Shown piece after piece: positions 16,425-24,126 of a DNA stretch of 64,000 nucleotides; the first letter of the stretch is position 1; every line of letters starts with the position of its first letter. The stretch spans positions 2,311,001 through 2,375,000 of the forward strand of contig NZ_CP055157.1 of the NCBI RefSeq assembly GCF_013367775.1. Reading direction: 5' to 3'. The position numbers and the translations under genes are program-made. The notes below the pieces were generated by a model. The model was given only the letters and a program-made list of their open reading frames with translations, made no database searches and was not told where the DNA came from. Origin of the DNA: Microbulbifer sp. YPW1 (GTDB taxonomy: Bacteria > Pseudomonadota > Gammaproteobacteria > Pseudomonadales > Cellvibrionaceae).

Positions 16425-19400
16425 ATGTTTAATACGAAGAAGATCAATAAAAAGCAGATTCAGGAAAACCGGTTCAAGAAAAATCGTCTATCGGAAGTGA
16501 TTTTCGCCCTGGCGACTACCACAGTCGTGGCGGGTCCGAGCCTGGCGTTTGCCCAGGACGGTGCAGCGGAGGTCGCGCAGGACAAGCCTGTTCAGCAGCA
16601 ATCCGCCAGTGACAGTACCGAAGACAGCAGCCCGGCATATGAGGGCACCCTGGAAGAGGTTACGGTCAGTGGTGTGCGTTACAACCTGCAGAACGCGCAG
16701 GATATCAAACGCAATGCCGATACCTTTGTCGATTCCATCTCTTCCGAGGACATGGGCTCACTGCCAGACCGCAGTGTGCTGGAAGCGATGCAGCGTATGC
16801 CCGGGGTGTCGATCGAGCGTTTTGCTGGCGCTGACGACCCGGACCACTTCGGTGTCGAGGGCTCCGGGGCCGTTATCCGCGGTATGACCGCGACCCGTTC
16901 CGAATTCAATGGCCGCGACTCCTTCACCGCCAACTCCGGCCGCGGTCTGTCTTTTCAGGATGTACCGCCGGAGCTGATGGGCGGGGTGGATGTCTACAAG
17001 AACCAGTCCGCGGATATGATCGAAGGGGGTATCGGTGGCACTGTGAGCCTGCGCACCCGCAAACCGTTCGACAGCCCGGAGCAAACTTTTTCGGTCTCCG
17101 CGGATTATTCCCAAGGCGACCTGGATGAAAATGGTACCCCCAGCCTGTCAGCGCTCTACAGCGACCGCTGGATGACCGAGGCTGGTGAATTCGGTGTGCT
17201 ATTCAATGTGGCCCACTCCGAACTGCAGGGCACATCCCACGGTATTCAGTCCGATACCTATCTCAACTTCGATGCCGAGGGCATTGCCGGAGCGGAAAAC
17301 TTCGACTCTGTCTGGTTGCCCAACGCGTCCAACTTTTTCCAGAAAAGAGACGACCGCACCCGCAAGGGCTATGCCGGTGCTTTCCAGTGGGCCAATACTG
17401 ACGAGACGATCCTCGCTACCGCGCAGTTTATGCGCTCGGATTCACGCCTGTCCTGGACAGAAAATGCGGTGAAATACCAGGGCGACTCCTACGATGCCGC
17501 ACGCACCGTGGGGCCGCTGGCGGGCACCGAGTTTTCCTTCGACGACGATGGCGTATTCGAGCAGGGCGCCATGGTGACCGAAGCCGGCTGGCGCGGTGGT
17601 TATGCTCCCGGTGACGGGCAGTACGGCTCCAAGTTCCAGACCGACACCCGGGTCAAGGATACCCACACCGTGGTGGACGATGTAGCCTTCAATCTTCAGC
17701 TCACACCCAACGAAAACTGGGAGTACAGTTTCGACCTGCAGTATATCCAGGCGGAAACCCAGGACGACGACCTGCAGATTGCCATGGGGCAGTGGATGTC
17801 TCAGACCTATGACGCCAGTGGTGATACACCCACACTGGTGGTGGGGGATCCCAACCAGCCCTATGACGGCAGCAGCGATCCCAACTGGTTCAGAGATCCG
17901 CAGAATTACTGGTGGCGCTCGGCCATGGATCACTTCGAGCGGTCTGAGGGCGAGTCTGTCGCAGGCCGTTTTGACGGTACTTACTACTTCAGCGAAGAGC
18001 CGCTGGGCCTGCTGCGCGCAGCCAAATTTGGTGCGCGCTTGGCGCAACGGGATCAGACGGTGCGGATTACCTCCTATAACTGGGGCCCAATCGGCGCCGA
18101 GTGGAATACCCCGTATTATCTCAATGACCCGGAAGTGGCCGACCAGCCCTACGAGTACGTCAACTTCAGTGACTTCCACCGCGGCGGCGTTGTCAGTGTG
18201 CCCGGCGGCGGCTTCCTGTTCCCGGATGCGGACTATGTGAAAGGGGTGCTGAAGGGTAACCGCGACCTGTTCATTTCTCCCGATGGTGACCCATGGGAAC
18301 CCTACCGGACCCGTGAAGACATTATCGCCAAGGGCATATTCCAGGCCCCGGAAGTGTTTGACACCACGGAGACCAATCGCGCCGCCTATGTGCGCCTCGA
18401 CTTTGGTTCCGATGAAACCGCATTGCGCTTCTCCGGTAATGTGGGTTTGCGTTACGTAGAACTGGAGCGTGAGGCGCTGGGCTCGGTGCAATACCCGGAC
18501 TTCGTCGGCGTACCCTATCCGGACGGTGCCCCGGTGGTGCTGAATGACTACGATGCCGTCGAGGAATGGGCCACCCAGGCGGTGGTAGATGGACGCTTCG
18601 CCACCGCCAGGGAAGCCATGGCGTATGCCCGCGACCCCAGTAACTGGCTTACGCCGGAAGAAAAAGCCTTCGGTAACGACGCCTTTAGTGCTGAAGAGGC
18701 GTGGAGCAAATACAGCAGCGTACTGCCGAGCTTCAACCTGAAACTGGAGTTGCGCGAAGACCTGCTTGCCCGCTTTGCGGTTTCCAAAGCAATCGCCCTG
18801 CCGGACATGTCGGAAGTGAAAAACCAGGCCGTGATCGGTGCGCGCCAGCTGGGCGTGGTGCGTGAAGACGGCCCGGTTGAGCCGCCGGCGGATGGTGAGG
18901 AAACGGAAGACAATGGTACCAATATCGTGTCGGTTGCACCGGTGGACTGGACCGGTTCCGGCGGCAACCCCTACCTGTGGCCGATGGAATCCATTCAGTA
19001 CGATGCTTCTGTGGAATGGTATTTTGCCGATGTAGGTTCCTTCACCACCTCGGCTTTCTACAAAGACCTGAGCGATACCTTTATCAAGGGCGCCTTCCCG
19101 CGGGATTTTGCCAACCCGCTTACCGGTCAGGTGCAGACCGTGGACTTTGAATCCACGATTAATGGCGGTGACGGATTCATGCAGGGTGTGGAACTTGCCT
19201 ACCAGCAGTTCTATGACTTCCTGCCGGCCCCGTTTGACGGGGTGGGCCTGCAGCTGAACTATACCTGGATTGATTCCGGTCTTAGCAACAGCGGTGTTGA
19301 GGGTGCTGCGGAGCCTACGACCGGAGAGGAACAGGCCTTTGACCGCTATCCGCTGCCGGATATCTCACTGTTGCCGCTGCGCGGTGTTTCCGAACACACG

Positions 19401-19712
19401 TTCAATGTGGTGGGCATGTATGAGAAGGGGCCCTGGTCGGCGCGTCTGGCGTACAACTGGCGTTCCAAATACCTGCTCACCACCCGTGACACCATCAGTA
19501 AATATCCGATCTTCAATGATGATGCCGGATATATGGATGGTTCCATATTCTATAACTTTGACAATGGTGTAACCGTAGGGCTGCAGGCGTCCAACCTGCT
19601 GGATACCCAGACGGAAACCATCATGCAGCTGGACAATCAGGGTACCGAAGCCAGACGTTCCTGGTTTATTCAGGACCGGCGTTATGCGCTGATTGTGCGG
19701 GCGAATTTCTAA
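16425..19712 (+). CDS. TonB-dependent receptor 1 (carbohydrate type)
   Basis: This 1095-residue outer-membrane transporter has a signal peptide (about residues 22-43, ending SLAFA after a long basic N-terminus). A TonB-box-like segment EEVTVSGVR follows (about 77-85), then a plug domain (about 95-215) with EAMQRMPGVSIERF and MIEGGIGGTVSLRTRKP. The barrel ends in the aromatic C-terminus ALIVRANF. The IRGM/GVDVYKNQSADM pattern and length fit the Xanthomonas/Caulobacter-type TBDR family that imports oligosaccharides. Adjacent GH10 and the xyl-box at its promoter suggest xylo-oligosaccharides, possibly decorated ones; that is inference. An intrinsic terminator at 19768 separates it from the following halogenase gene, which is nevertheless in the same orientation 149 bases downstream. 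Confidence 0.92.
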   Translation: MFNTKKINKKQIQENRFKKNRLSEVIFALATTTVVAGPSLAFAQDGAAEVAQDKPVQQQSASDSTEDSSPAYEGTLEEVTVSGVRYNLQNAQDIKRNADTFVDSISSEDMGSLPDRSVLEAMQRMPGVSIERFAGADDPDHFGVEGSGAVIRGMTATRSEFNGRDSFTANSGRGLSFQDVPPELMGGVDVYKNQSADMIEGGIGGTVSLRTRKPFDSPEQTFSVSADYSQGDLDENGTPSLSALYSDRWMTEAGEFGVLFNVAHSELQGTSHGIQSDTYLNFDAEGIAGAENFDSVWLPNASNFFQKRDDRTRKGYAGAFQWANTDETILATAQFMRSDSRLSWTENAVKYQGDSYDAARTVGPLAGTEFSFDDDGVFEQGAMVTEAGWRGGYAPGDGQYGSKFQTDTRVKDTHTVVDDVAFNLQLTPNENWEYSFDLQYIQAETQDDDLQIAMGQWMSQTYDASGDTPTLVVGDPNQPYDGSSDPNWFRDPQNYWWRSAMDHFERSEGESVAGRFDGTYYFSEEPLGLLRAAKFGARLAQRDQTVRITSYNWGPIGAEWNTPYYLNDPEVADQPYEYVNFSDFHRGGVVSVPGGGFLFPDADYVKGVLKGNRDLFISPDGDPWEPYRTREDIIAKGIFQAPEVFDTTETNRAAYVRLDFGSDETALRFSGNVGLRYVELEREALGSVQYPDFVGVPYPDGAPVVLNDYDAVEEWATQAVVDGRFATAREAMAYARDPSNWLTPEEKAFGNDAFSAEEAWSKYSSVLPSFNLKLELREDLLARFAVSKAIALPDMSEVKNQAVIGARQLGVVREDGPVEPPADGEETEDNGTNIVSVAPVDWTGSGGNPYLWPMESIQYDASVEWYFADVGSFTTSAFYKDLSDTFIKGAFPRDFANPLTGQVQTVDFESTINGGDGFMQGVELAYQQFYDFLPAPFDGVGLQLNYTWIDSGLSNSGVEGAAEPTTGEEQAFDRYPLPDISLLPLRGVSEHTFNVVGMYEKGPWSARLAYNWRSKYLLTTRDTISKYPIFNDDAGYMDGSIFYNFDNGVTVGLQASNLLDTQTETIMQLDNQGTEARRSWFIQDRRYALIVRANF

Positions 19713-19767
19713 AAGAAATATATTTATAGACGACTACATTCACAGGATCTTGTTGTGCTTTCTCGTC

Positions 19768-19797
19768 GGCGCACTGTTCGCAGTGTGCCTTTTTTTT
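19768..19797 (+). terminator. Rho-independent terminator of TBDR1
   Basis: GGCGCACTG (19768-19776), tetraloop TTCG, CAGTGTGCC (19781-19789) and eight T form a strong intrinsic terminator 55 bases after the TBDR1 stop. Confidence 0.92.
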
Positions 19798-19861
19798 GTT
19801 TGATGTTTTTTCCGGCGAACGGTAAGTTTGAGCCGAAGCGCGAAGTTACAACGGACGGCTA

Positions 19862-21358
19862 ATGCAGAATAATAATATTCGTAAAATCGTGATCGTCGGC
19901 GGTGGTACCGCTGGCTGGATGGCCGCGGCGGCGCTGTCCAAAGTGCTGAAAGACAGCGCGCAGATAACACTGGTGGAGTCGGAAATGATCGGCACCGTCG
20001 GCGTCGGCGAAGCGACGATCCCGCAAATCCAGCTGTTCAACAAGATGCTCGGCCTCGACGAGGACGAGTTCCTGCGCAAGACCTCTGGCACTTTCAAGCT
20101 TGGAATTCAGTTTGTGGACTGGGGTAAACAAGGTGACTCCTACATCCATGCGTTTGGCGAAGTGGGCAAGGACATGGAGGGCATTGCGTTTTACCACTAC
20201 TGGCTGAAGGAGCACCTCGCAGGCGGCAGTAAAGACATCGGCGAATATACTCTCACCGCACTGGCGGCACTGCAGGGGCGCTTTATGCGCTCGATCGACG
20301 CCGGTAATTCACCGCTTTCCAATATCACTTATGCTTTTCATTTCGACGCAGGATTGTACGCACAGTTTCTGCGCGACTATGCCGAGCAGCGTGGGGTGAT
20401 CCGCACCGAAGGGGTGGTGGTACAGGCCGCGCTGCAAAAGGACAGTGGCTTTATCGAGTCCGTAAGGCTGCAAGATGGAAGAACGATTGATGGCGACCTG
20501 TTTATCGACTGTTCGGGTTTTCGCGCGCTGCTGATTGGTGAAACCCTTGGGGTGGGCTATGAAGACTGGCGCCACTGGCTGCCTTGCGACCGCGCCTGGG
20601 CGGTGCCCTGTGAGGGCGATGATGAGCCGCTGCCCTACACCCGCTCCACCGCTCGTCCGGCGGGCTGGCAATGGCGAATTCCGCTGCAACACCGTATTGG
20701 CAACGGTCACGTTTTCAGCAGTCGCTTTATGGACGAGGATGCAGCGCGGGAATCACTGCTGAGCAATCTCGACGGTGAACCACTGGCCGAGCCAAAACTG
20801 TTGCGCTTTACCACCGGCAAACGCAATGCCTTCTGGCACAAGAACTGTGTCGCCCTCGGTCTCGCCAGCGGTTTTATGGAGCCGCTGGAGTCCACCAGTA
20901 TTCATCTGGTGCAGTCGGCCATTGCGCGACTACTCAGCCTCTTTCCCAACCGCAATTTTGATTCCGTCGATATCGACGAGTACAACCGCCAGACCCATTT
21001 CGAGATGGACCGCATCCGCGACTTCCTGATTCTTCACTACTGCGCCACCGAGCGGGACGACAGCGAGTTCTGGAACTACTGTCGCACCATGGAGATTCCC
21101 GACACCCTGCAACAGAAAATCGATCACTTCCGCAGCAACGGTCGCATCGTGCGTGCCAACAATGAGCTGTTCAATGAATTGAGCTGGATGGAGGTGATGC
21201 TGGGGCAGGGCATAATCCCGCGTGGTTACCACCCCTTGGTGGATGCCATGCCCGAGCAGATGTTTACCGGCAGGATGCGCGAAATCAGATCGGTAGTGGA
21301 GCGCTCGGCCGCCGCAATGCCCTCGCACCGGGAGTTTATCGCGCAACACTGCGCCTGA
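19862..21358 (+). CDS. Flavin-dependent tryptophan-halogenase family protein 1
   Basis: This 498-residue protein has the family's hallmarks: the FAD motif GGGTAGW (residues 13-19), GVGEATIP (47-54), Lys79 in TFKLGIQF, the WQWRIP signature at 269-274 and Glu343 in EPLESTSIHL. In PrnA-type enzymes the equivalent Lys and Glu bind and orient hypohalous acid, so the chemistry appears intact. Characterised members halogenate tryptophan or indoles using FADH2, halide and O2, with a separate flavin reductase; none is seen here. Members next to TonB receptors and glycan enzymes are common in this bacterial group, but their substrates are generally unknown. There is no signal peptide, so it is cytoplasmic. 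It follows TBDR1's terminator with a 64-base gap. It is similar throughout its motifs to the halogenase at 31673. Confidence 0.9.
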   Translation: MQNNNIRKIVIVGGGTAGWMAAAALSKVLKDSAQITLVESEMIGTVGVGEATIPQIQLFNKMLGLDEDEFLRKTSGTFKLGIQFVDWGKQGDSYIHAFGEVGKDMEGIAFYHYWLKEHLAGGSKDIGEYTLTALAALQGRFMRSIDAGNSPLSNITYAFHFDAGLYAQFLRDYAEQRGVIRTEGVVVQAALQKDSGFIESVRLQDGRTIDGDLFIDCSGFRALLIGETLGVGYEDWRHWLPCDRAWAVPCEGDDEPLPYTRSTARPAGWQWRIPLQHRIGNGHVFSSRFMDEDAARESLLSNLDGEPLAEPKLLRFTTGKRNAFWHKNCVALGLASGFMEPLESTSIHLVQSAIARLLSLFPNRNFDSVDIDEYNRQTHFEMDRIRDFLILHYCATERDDSEFWNYCRTMEIPDTLQQKIDHFRSNGRIVRANNELFNELSWMEVMLGQGIIPRGYHPLVDAMPEQMFTGRMREIRSVVERSAAAMPSHREFIAQHCA

Positions 21359-21488
21359 TTCACCCGGTTAGCTTGATCTTATCCACACAGTTATAACCTG
21401 GCACCAATCGGAGGGTGCCAAGTAATCACACGGCCCGTCACTTCCTCAGTAGTAAACCCATAACAGGTAGAAAAAGAGGACAGCGAGG

Positions 21489-22658
21489 ATGAGAAGCAGT
21501 GTGAGAAATAAACGGTTGTTGAAACTGGGGCTGGGTGTAGTGGGGCTCACTCTGGCAGCGGGCGTGGCCTTTGGTCACGGCCTGATTGTCGAGCCGCCGG
21601 CGCGCAATGCCCACTGTGGCCTGAATGAAAAACCAGACCAGGCCACCACGCCGGCGTGCGTCGAAGCCGCGCAGAAAGATTTCAGCGGCATGTACCAGTT
21701 CATGAGTGTGCTAACCCATGCCCAGGGGCACGCACAGGCCGACAGTAACAACGTGTGTGGCTTTGACAGCGAGACCTGGGACGGTGGCCCCACGCCCTGG
21801 GACTACCAGCTGGACTGGCCCACCAGCCCGATGAGCGGCGGTACCCAGACGTTCACCTGGAATATCAGCTGGGGACCGCACTGGGACGACACCGAAGAAT
21901 TCCGCTACTGGATCACCAAGCCGGATTTTGAGTACCAGGTGGGTGGCACCCTGACCTGGGATGACTTCGAAGGGGAAGCTTTTTGCGTCCTGAATTACGA
22001 CGATACCAATCCCACGGCCAACCCCAACATTGTGGCAGAGAAGGCCAGTGGCCTGTTCCATACCACTTGTGAGGTGCCGGAGCGGGCGGGGCGGCACATC
22101 ATCTACGGTGAGTGGGGCCGCAATTACTATACCTGGGAGCGTTTCCACGGTTGTGTGGATGTGGCGTTTGACGGTAGCGGTTCCGGCGGAGGTTCTTCCT
22201 CTTCGTCCAGCAGTTCTTCCTCATCCAGCAGTTCGTCTTCGAGTAGTTCTTCCTCCGGTGGTTCGTCTTCCAGCAGCAGCTCGTCCAGCTCATCCGGTGG
22301 CAGTTCGTCCAGTAGTGGGGGTTCCAGTTCCAGCTCTGGTGGCAGTGCGGGTACCGGTGTCAGCTGTGAATATGTGGTGTCCAACGAGTGGAACAGCGGC
22401 TTCACCGCGGAAGTGCGCCTGACCAACACTGGCAGTGAGCCGGTAAGCGGCTGGGAAGTGGAGTGGGGTTACACCGACGATACCTCACTGGTGAACACCT
22501 GGAGTGCCGTGGTCAATGGCATGGGGCCGTTCACTGCTACCAGCATGGGCTGGAACGACACCATCGGTGCCGGTCAGACCGTCAGCTTTGGTATGCAGGG
22601 CAACAAGGGTGGCAGCAGTGCCGAGGTGCCGGAGGTTACCGGGAATGTGTGTGAGTAA
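21489..22658 (+). CDS. AA10 lytic polysaccharide monooxygenase with poly-Ser linker and CBM2
   Basis: This 389-residue secreted protein has a signal peptide ending VAFG, which leaves His30 as the mature N-terminus. His30 and His131 (SWGPHWDD) form the copper-binding histidine brace. The AA10 domain spans residues 30-228 with HGLIVEPPARN and FHGCVDVAF. A Ser/Gly linker follows (229-290), then a CBM2 (about 295-388) with paired cysteines (SCEY...GNVCE) and NEWNSGFTAEVRLTN. AA10 enzymes of this type with a cellulose-binding CBM2 oxidatively cleave crystalline cellulose; chitin is an alternative. GAGGACAGCGAGG supplies the ribosome-binding site. No xyl-box was found upstream, so its control may differ from neighbours. 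A bidirectional terminator follows. Confidence 0.95.
   Translation: MRSSVRNKRLLKLGLGVVGLTLAAGVAFGHGLIVEPPARNAHCGLNEKPDQATTPACVEAAQKDFSGMYQFMSVLTHAQGHAQADSNNVCGFDSETWDGGPTPWDYQLDWPTSPMSGGTQTFTWNISWGPHWDDTEEFRYWITKPDFEYQVGGTLTWDDFEGEAFCVLNYDDTNPTANPNIVAEKASGLFHTTCEVPERAGRHIIYGEWGRNYYTWERFHGCVDVAFDGSGSGGGSSSSSSSSSSSSSSSSSSSSSGGSSSSSSSSSSSGGSSSSSGGSSSSSGGSAGTGVSCEYVVSNEWNSGFTAEVRLTNTGSEPVSGWEVEWGYTDDTSLVNTWSAVVNGMGPFTATSMGWNDTIGAGQTVSFGMQGNKGGSSAEVPEVTGNVCE
22194..22337 (+). repeat. Poly-serine linker-coding low-complexity tract
   Basis: This tract holds 48 codons, of which 42 are Ser, in runs of 21, 11, 5 and 5 separated by Gly-Gly. All six Ser codons are mixed, so it is a protein-level repeat rather than a DNA microsatellite. 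Such linkers are typical of Saccharophagus, Microbulbifer and Cellvibrio secreted enzymes. Confidence 0.95.
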
Positions 22659-22690
22659 CCGTCCGCATTAAGCGAAGGGTAGTCACAGAA

Positions 22691-22718
22691 AAGCCAGCGG
22701 ATTTCCGCTGGCTTTTTT
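22691..22718. terminator. Bidirectional terminator between LPMO and ManD genes
   Basis: AAGCCAGCGGA (22691-22701) pairs with TCCGCTGGCTT (22704-22714), flanked by AAAA on the left and TTTTTT on the right. It lies between convergent genes and can serve both strands. Confidence 0.88.
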
Positions 22719-22736
22719 ATTGGTGGGCATACCAGG

Positions 22737-23948
22737 TTACCAGTCGTGCATGCTGCCGTCTTGCAGCCGGTTGACCGGCAGGTAGGCCCGCTGGTACGGA
22801 AATTCTTTTGCCATGTCCTCATTGAGTTCCACACCCAGTCCCGGCTTGTCTCCGGGGTGCAGATACCCGTCGCTGAAGGTGTATTCATGGGGGAAGACGG
22901 CGTTGGTCTCTTCCGTGTGATGCATATATTCCTGGATACCGAAATTCGGAATCGACAGCCCGAAATGCAGCGCCGCAGCCATGGTGACCGGTGACAGGTC
23001 CGTGGCGCCATGGCAACCGGTGCGCACATTGTAGAGCGCGGCGAGATTGGCGATGCGGCGCAGGTGGGTGATGCCGCCGGCGTGGACCACGGTTGCACGG
23101 ATATAGTCGATCAGCTGCTCCTCGATCAGCTGCTTGCAGTCCCAGATACTGTTGAACACTTCACCGACCGCCAGCGGGGTCGTGCTGTGCTGGCGAATCA
23201 GGCGAAAGTTCGCCTGGTTTTCCGCCGGTACCGCATCCTCCAGCCAGAACAGGCGATAGGGTTCCAGGTCCTTGGCCAGGCGCGCGGCTTCAATGGGGGT
23301 CATGCGGTGGTGGGCATCGTGCAGCAGGTGAATGTCCCAGCCCAGCGCTTCCCGCGCCGCGGCGAAGAGTTCCGGTACCACACGCAGGTATTTCTCGGTA
23401 GACCATTCATTTTCCGTGGGCAGGTCCGCATCCGCGGGCTCGTAGCGCTGCTTGTCCTTGCTCACCCCGTAGGTGGAGTTCAGCCCCGGTACGCCGCACT
23501 GCAGGCGCACAGCGCGATAGCCCAGGTCGACATACTTTTTCGCCTCGGCGATGGTTTCTTCGATACTTTCGCCGTTGGCGTGGGCATATACCATATTGCC
23601 CTTGCGGCAGGCGCCGCCCAGTAACTGATACAGCGGCAGGCCGGCGACCTTGGCCTTGATATCCCACAGCGCCATGTCCACCGCGGCGATTGCCGACATG
23701 GTCACGGGACCGCGGCGCCAGTAAGCGCCCTTGTAGAGGTATTGCCAGATGTCCTCAATCTGATGCGCATCGCGCCCGATCAGGCAGGGGATAATGTGGT
23801 CTTCCAGGTAACTCGCAACCGCCAGTTCGCGACCGTTGAGGGTGGCATCGCCCAGCCCGCGGGTGCCGTCTTCCGTCTCGATCTGCAGGGTGATGAAGTT
23901 GCGCCCCGGACAGGTGGTGATGACCCGGGCGGATTTTATTCTCAACAT
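22737..23948 (-). CDS. manD: D-mannonate dehydratase, enolase superfamily (ManD/RspA type)
   Basis: This 403-residue cytoplasmic enzyme converts D-mannonate to 2-keto-3-deoxy-D-gluconate. It has the ManD residue set at expected positions: Arg148, Tyr160, Asp211 and His213 in HDAHHR, Glu237 in WLEDAV and Glu263 in VGEVFN. The invariant C-terminus ending GSMHDW is also present. ManD replaces UxuA in the glucuronate branch (glucuronate, fructuronate, mannonate, KDG). Its divergent neighbour is GH67 alpha-glucuronidase, which releases the glucuronate, so the pairing is coherent. The intergenic region holds a xyl-box at 24042 close to both starts. Low-activity RspA-like members of the family exist, so full catalytic efficiency is not proven. 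Isomerase and reductase steps are not in this window. Confidence 0.9.
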   Translation of the reverse strand: MLRIKSARVITTCPGRNFITLQIETEDGTRGLGDATLNGRELAVASYLEDHIIPCLIGRDAHQIEDIWQYLYKGAYWRRGPVTMSAIAAVDMALWDIKAKVAGLPLYQLLGGACRKGNMVYAHANGESIEETIAEAKKYVDLGYRAVRLQCGVPGLNSTYGVSKDKQRYEPADADLPTENEWSTEKYLRVVPELFAAAREALGWDIHLLHDAHHRMTPIEAARLAKDLEPYRLFWLEDAVPAENQANFRLIRQHSTTPLAVGEVFNSIWDCKQLIEEQLIDYIRATVVHAGGITHLRRIANLAALYNVRTGCHGATDLSPVTMAAALHFGLSIPNFGIQEYMHHTEETNAVFPHEYTFSDGYLHPGDKPGLGVELNEDMAKEFPYQRAYLPVNRLQDGSMHDW

Positions 23949-24016
23949 GCCGTCTTTCCCTATTTAACCGCGATAGAGCAGGGGTGGCTGGAAGTTGTTC
24001 CAACCAGCCGCTCAAG

Positions 24017-24055
24017 GTGAAAAGTTGTGTTATCGTAGTTATGATAGCGCTACCA
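24017..24055 (+). promoter_or_regulatory. Promoter and xyl-box operator between manD and GH67
   Basis: The palindrome TGATAGCGCTACCA (24042-24055) overlaps TATGAT (24040-24045), a good -10 element. GTGAAA (24017-24022), 17 bases upstream, is a weak -35. A repressor here would block RNA polymerase for GH67 and perhaps also manD. Confidence 0.6.
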
Positions 24056-24126
24056 TTCTAGCTCTTTGCCGCTGGTATTAGGAATAGATGGCAGGCGCGA
24101 AATAATAAAAAGACCGAGAGAAAACC

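Noticed and set aside
22194..22337. Possible microsatellite or CRISPR-like repeat
   Set aside because: All six serine codons are mixed and there is no constant DNA unit or spacers; it encodes a linker.
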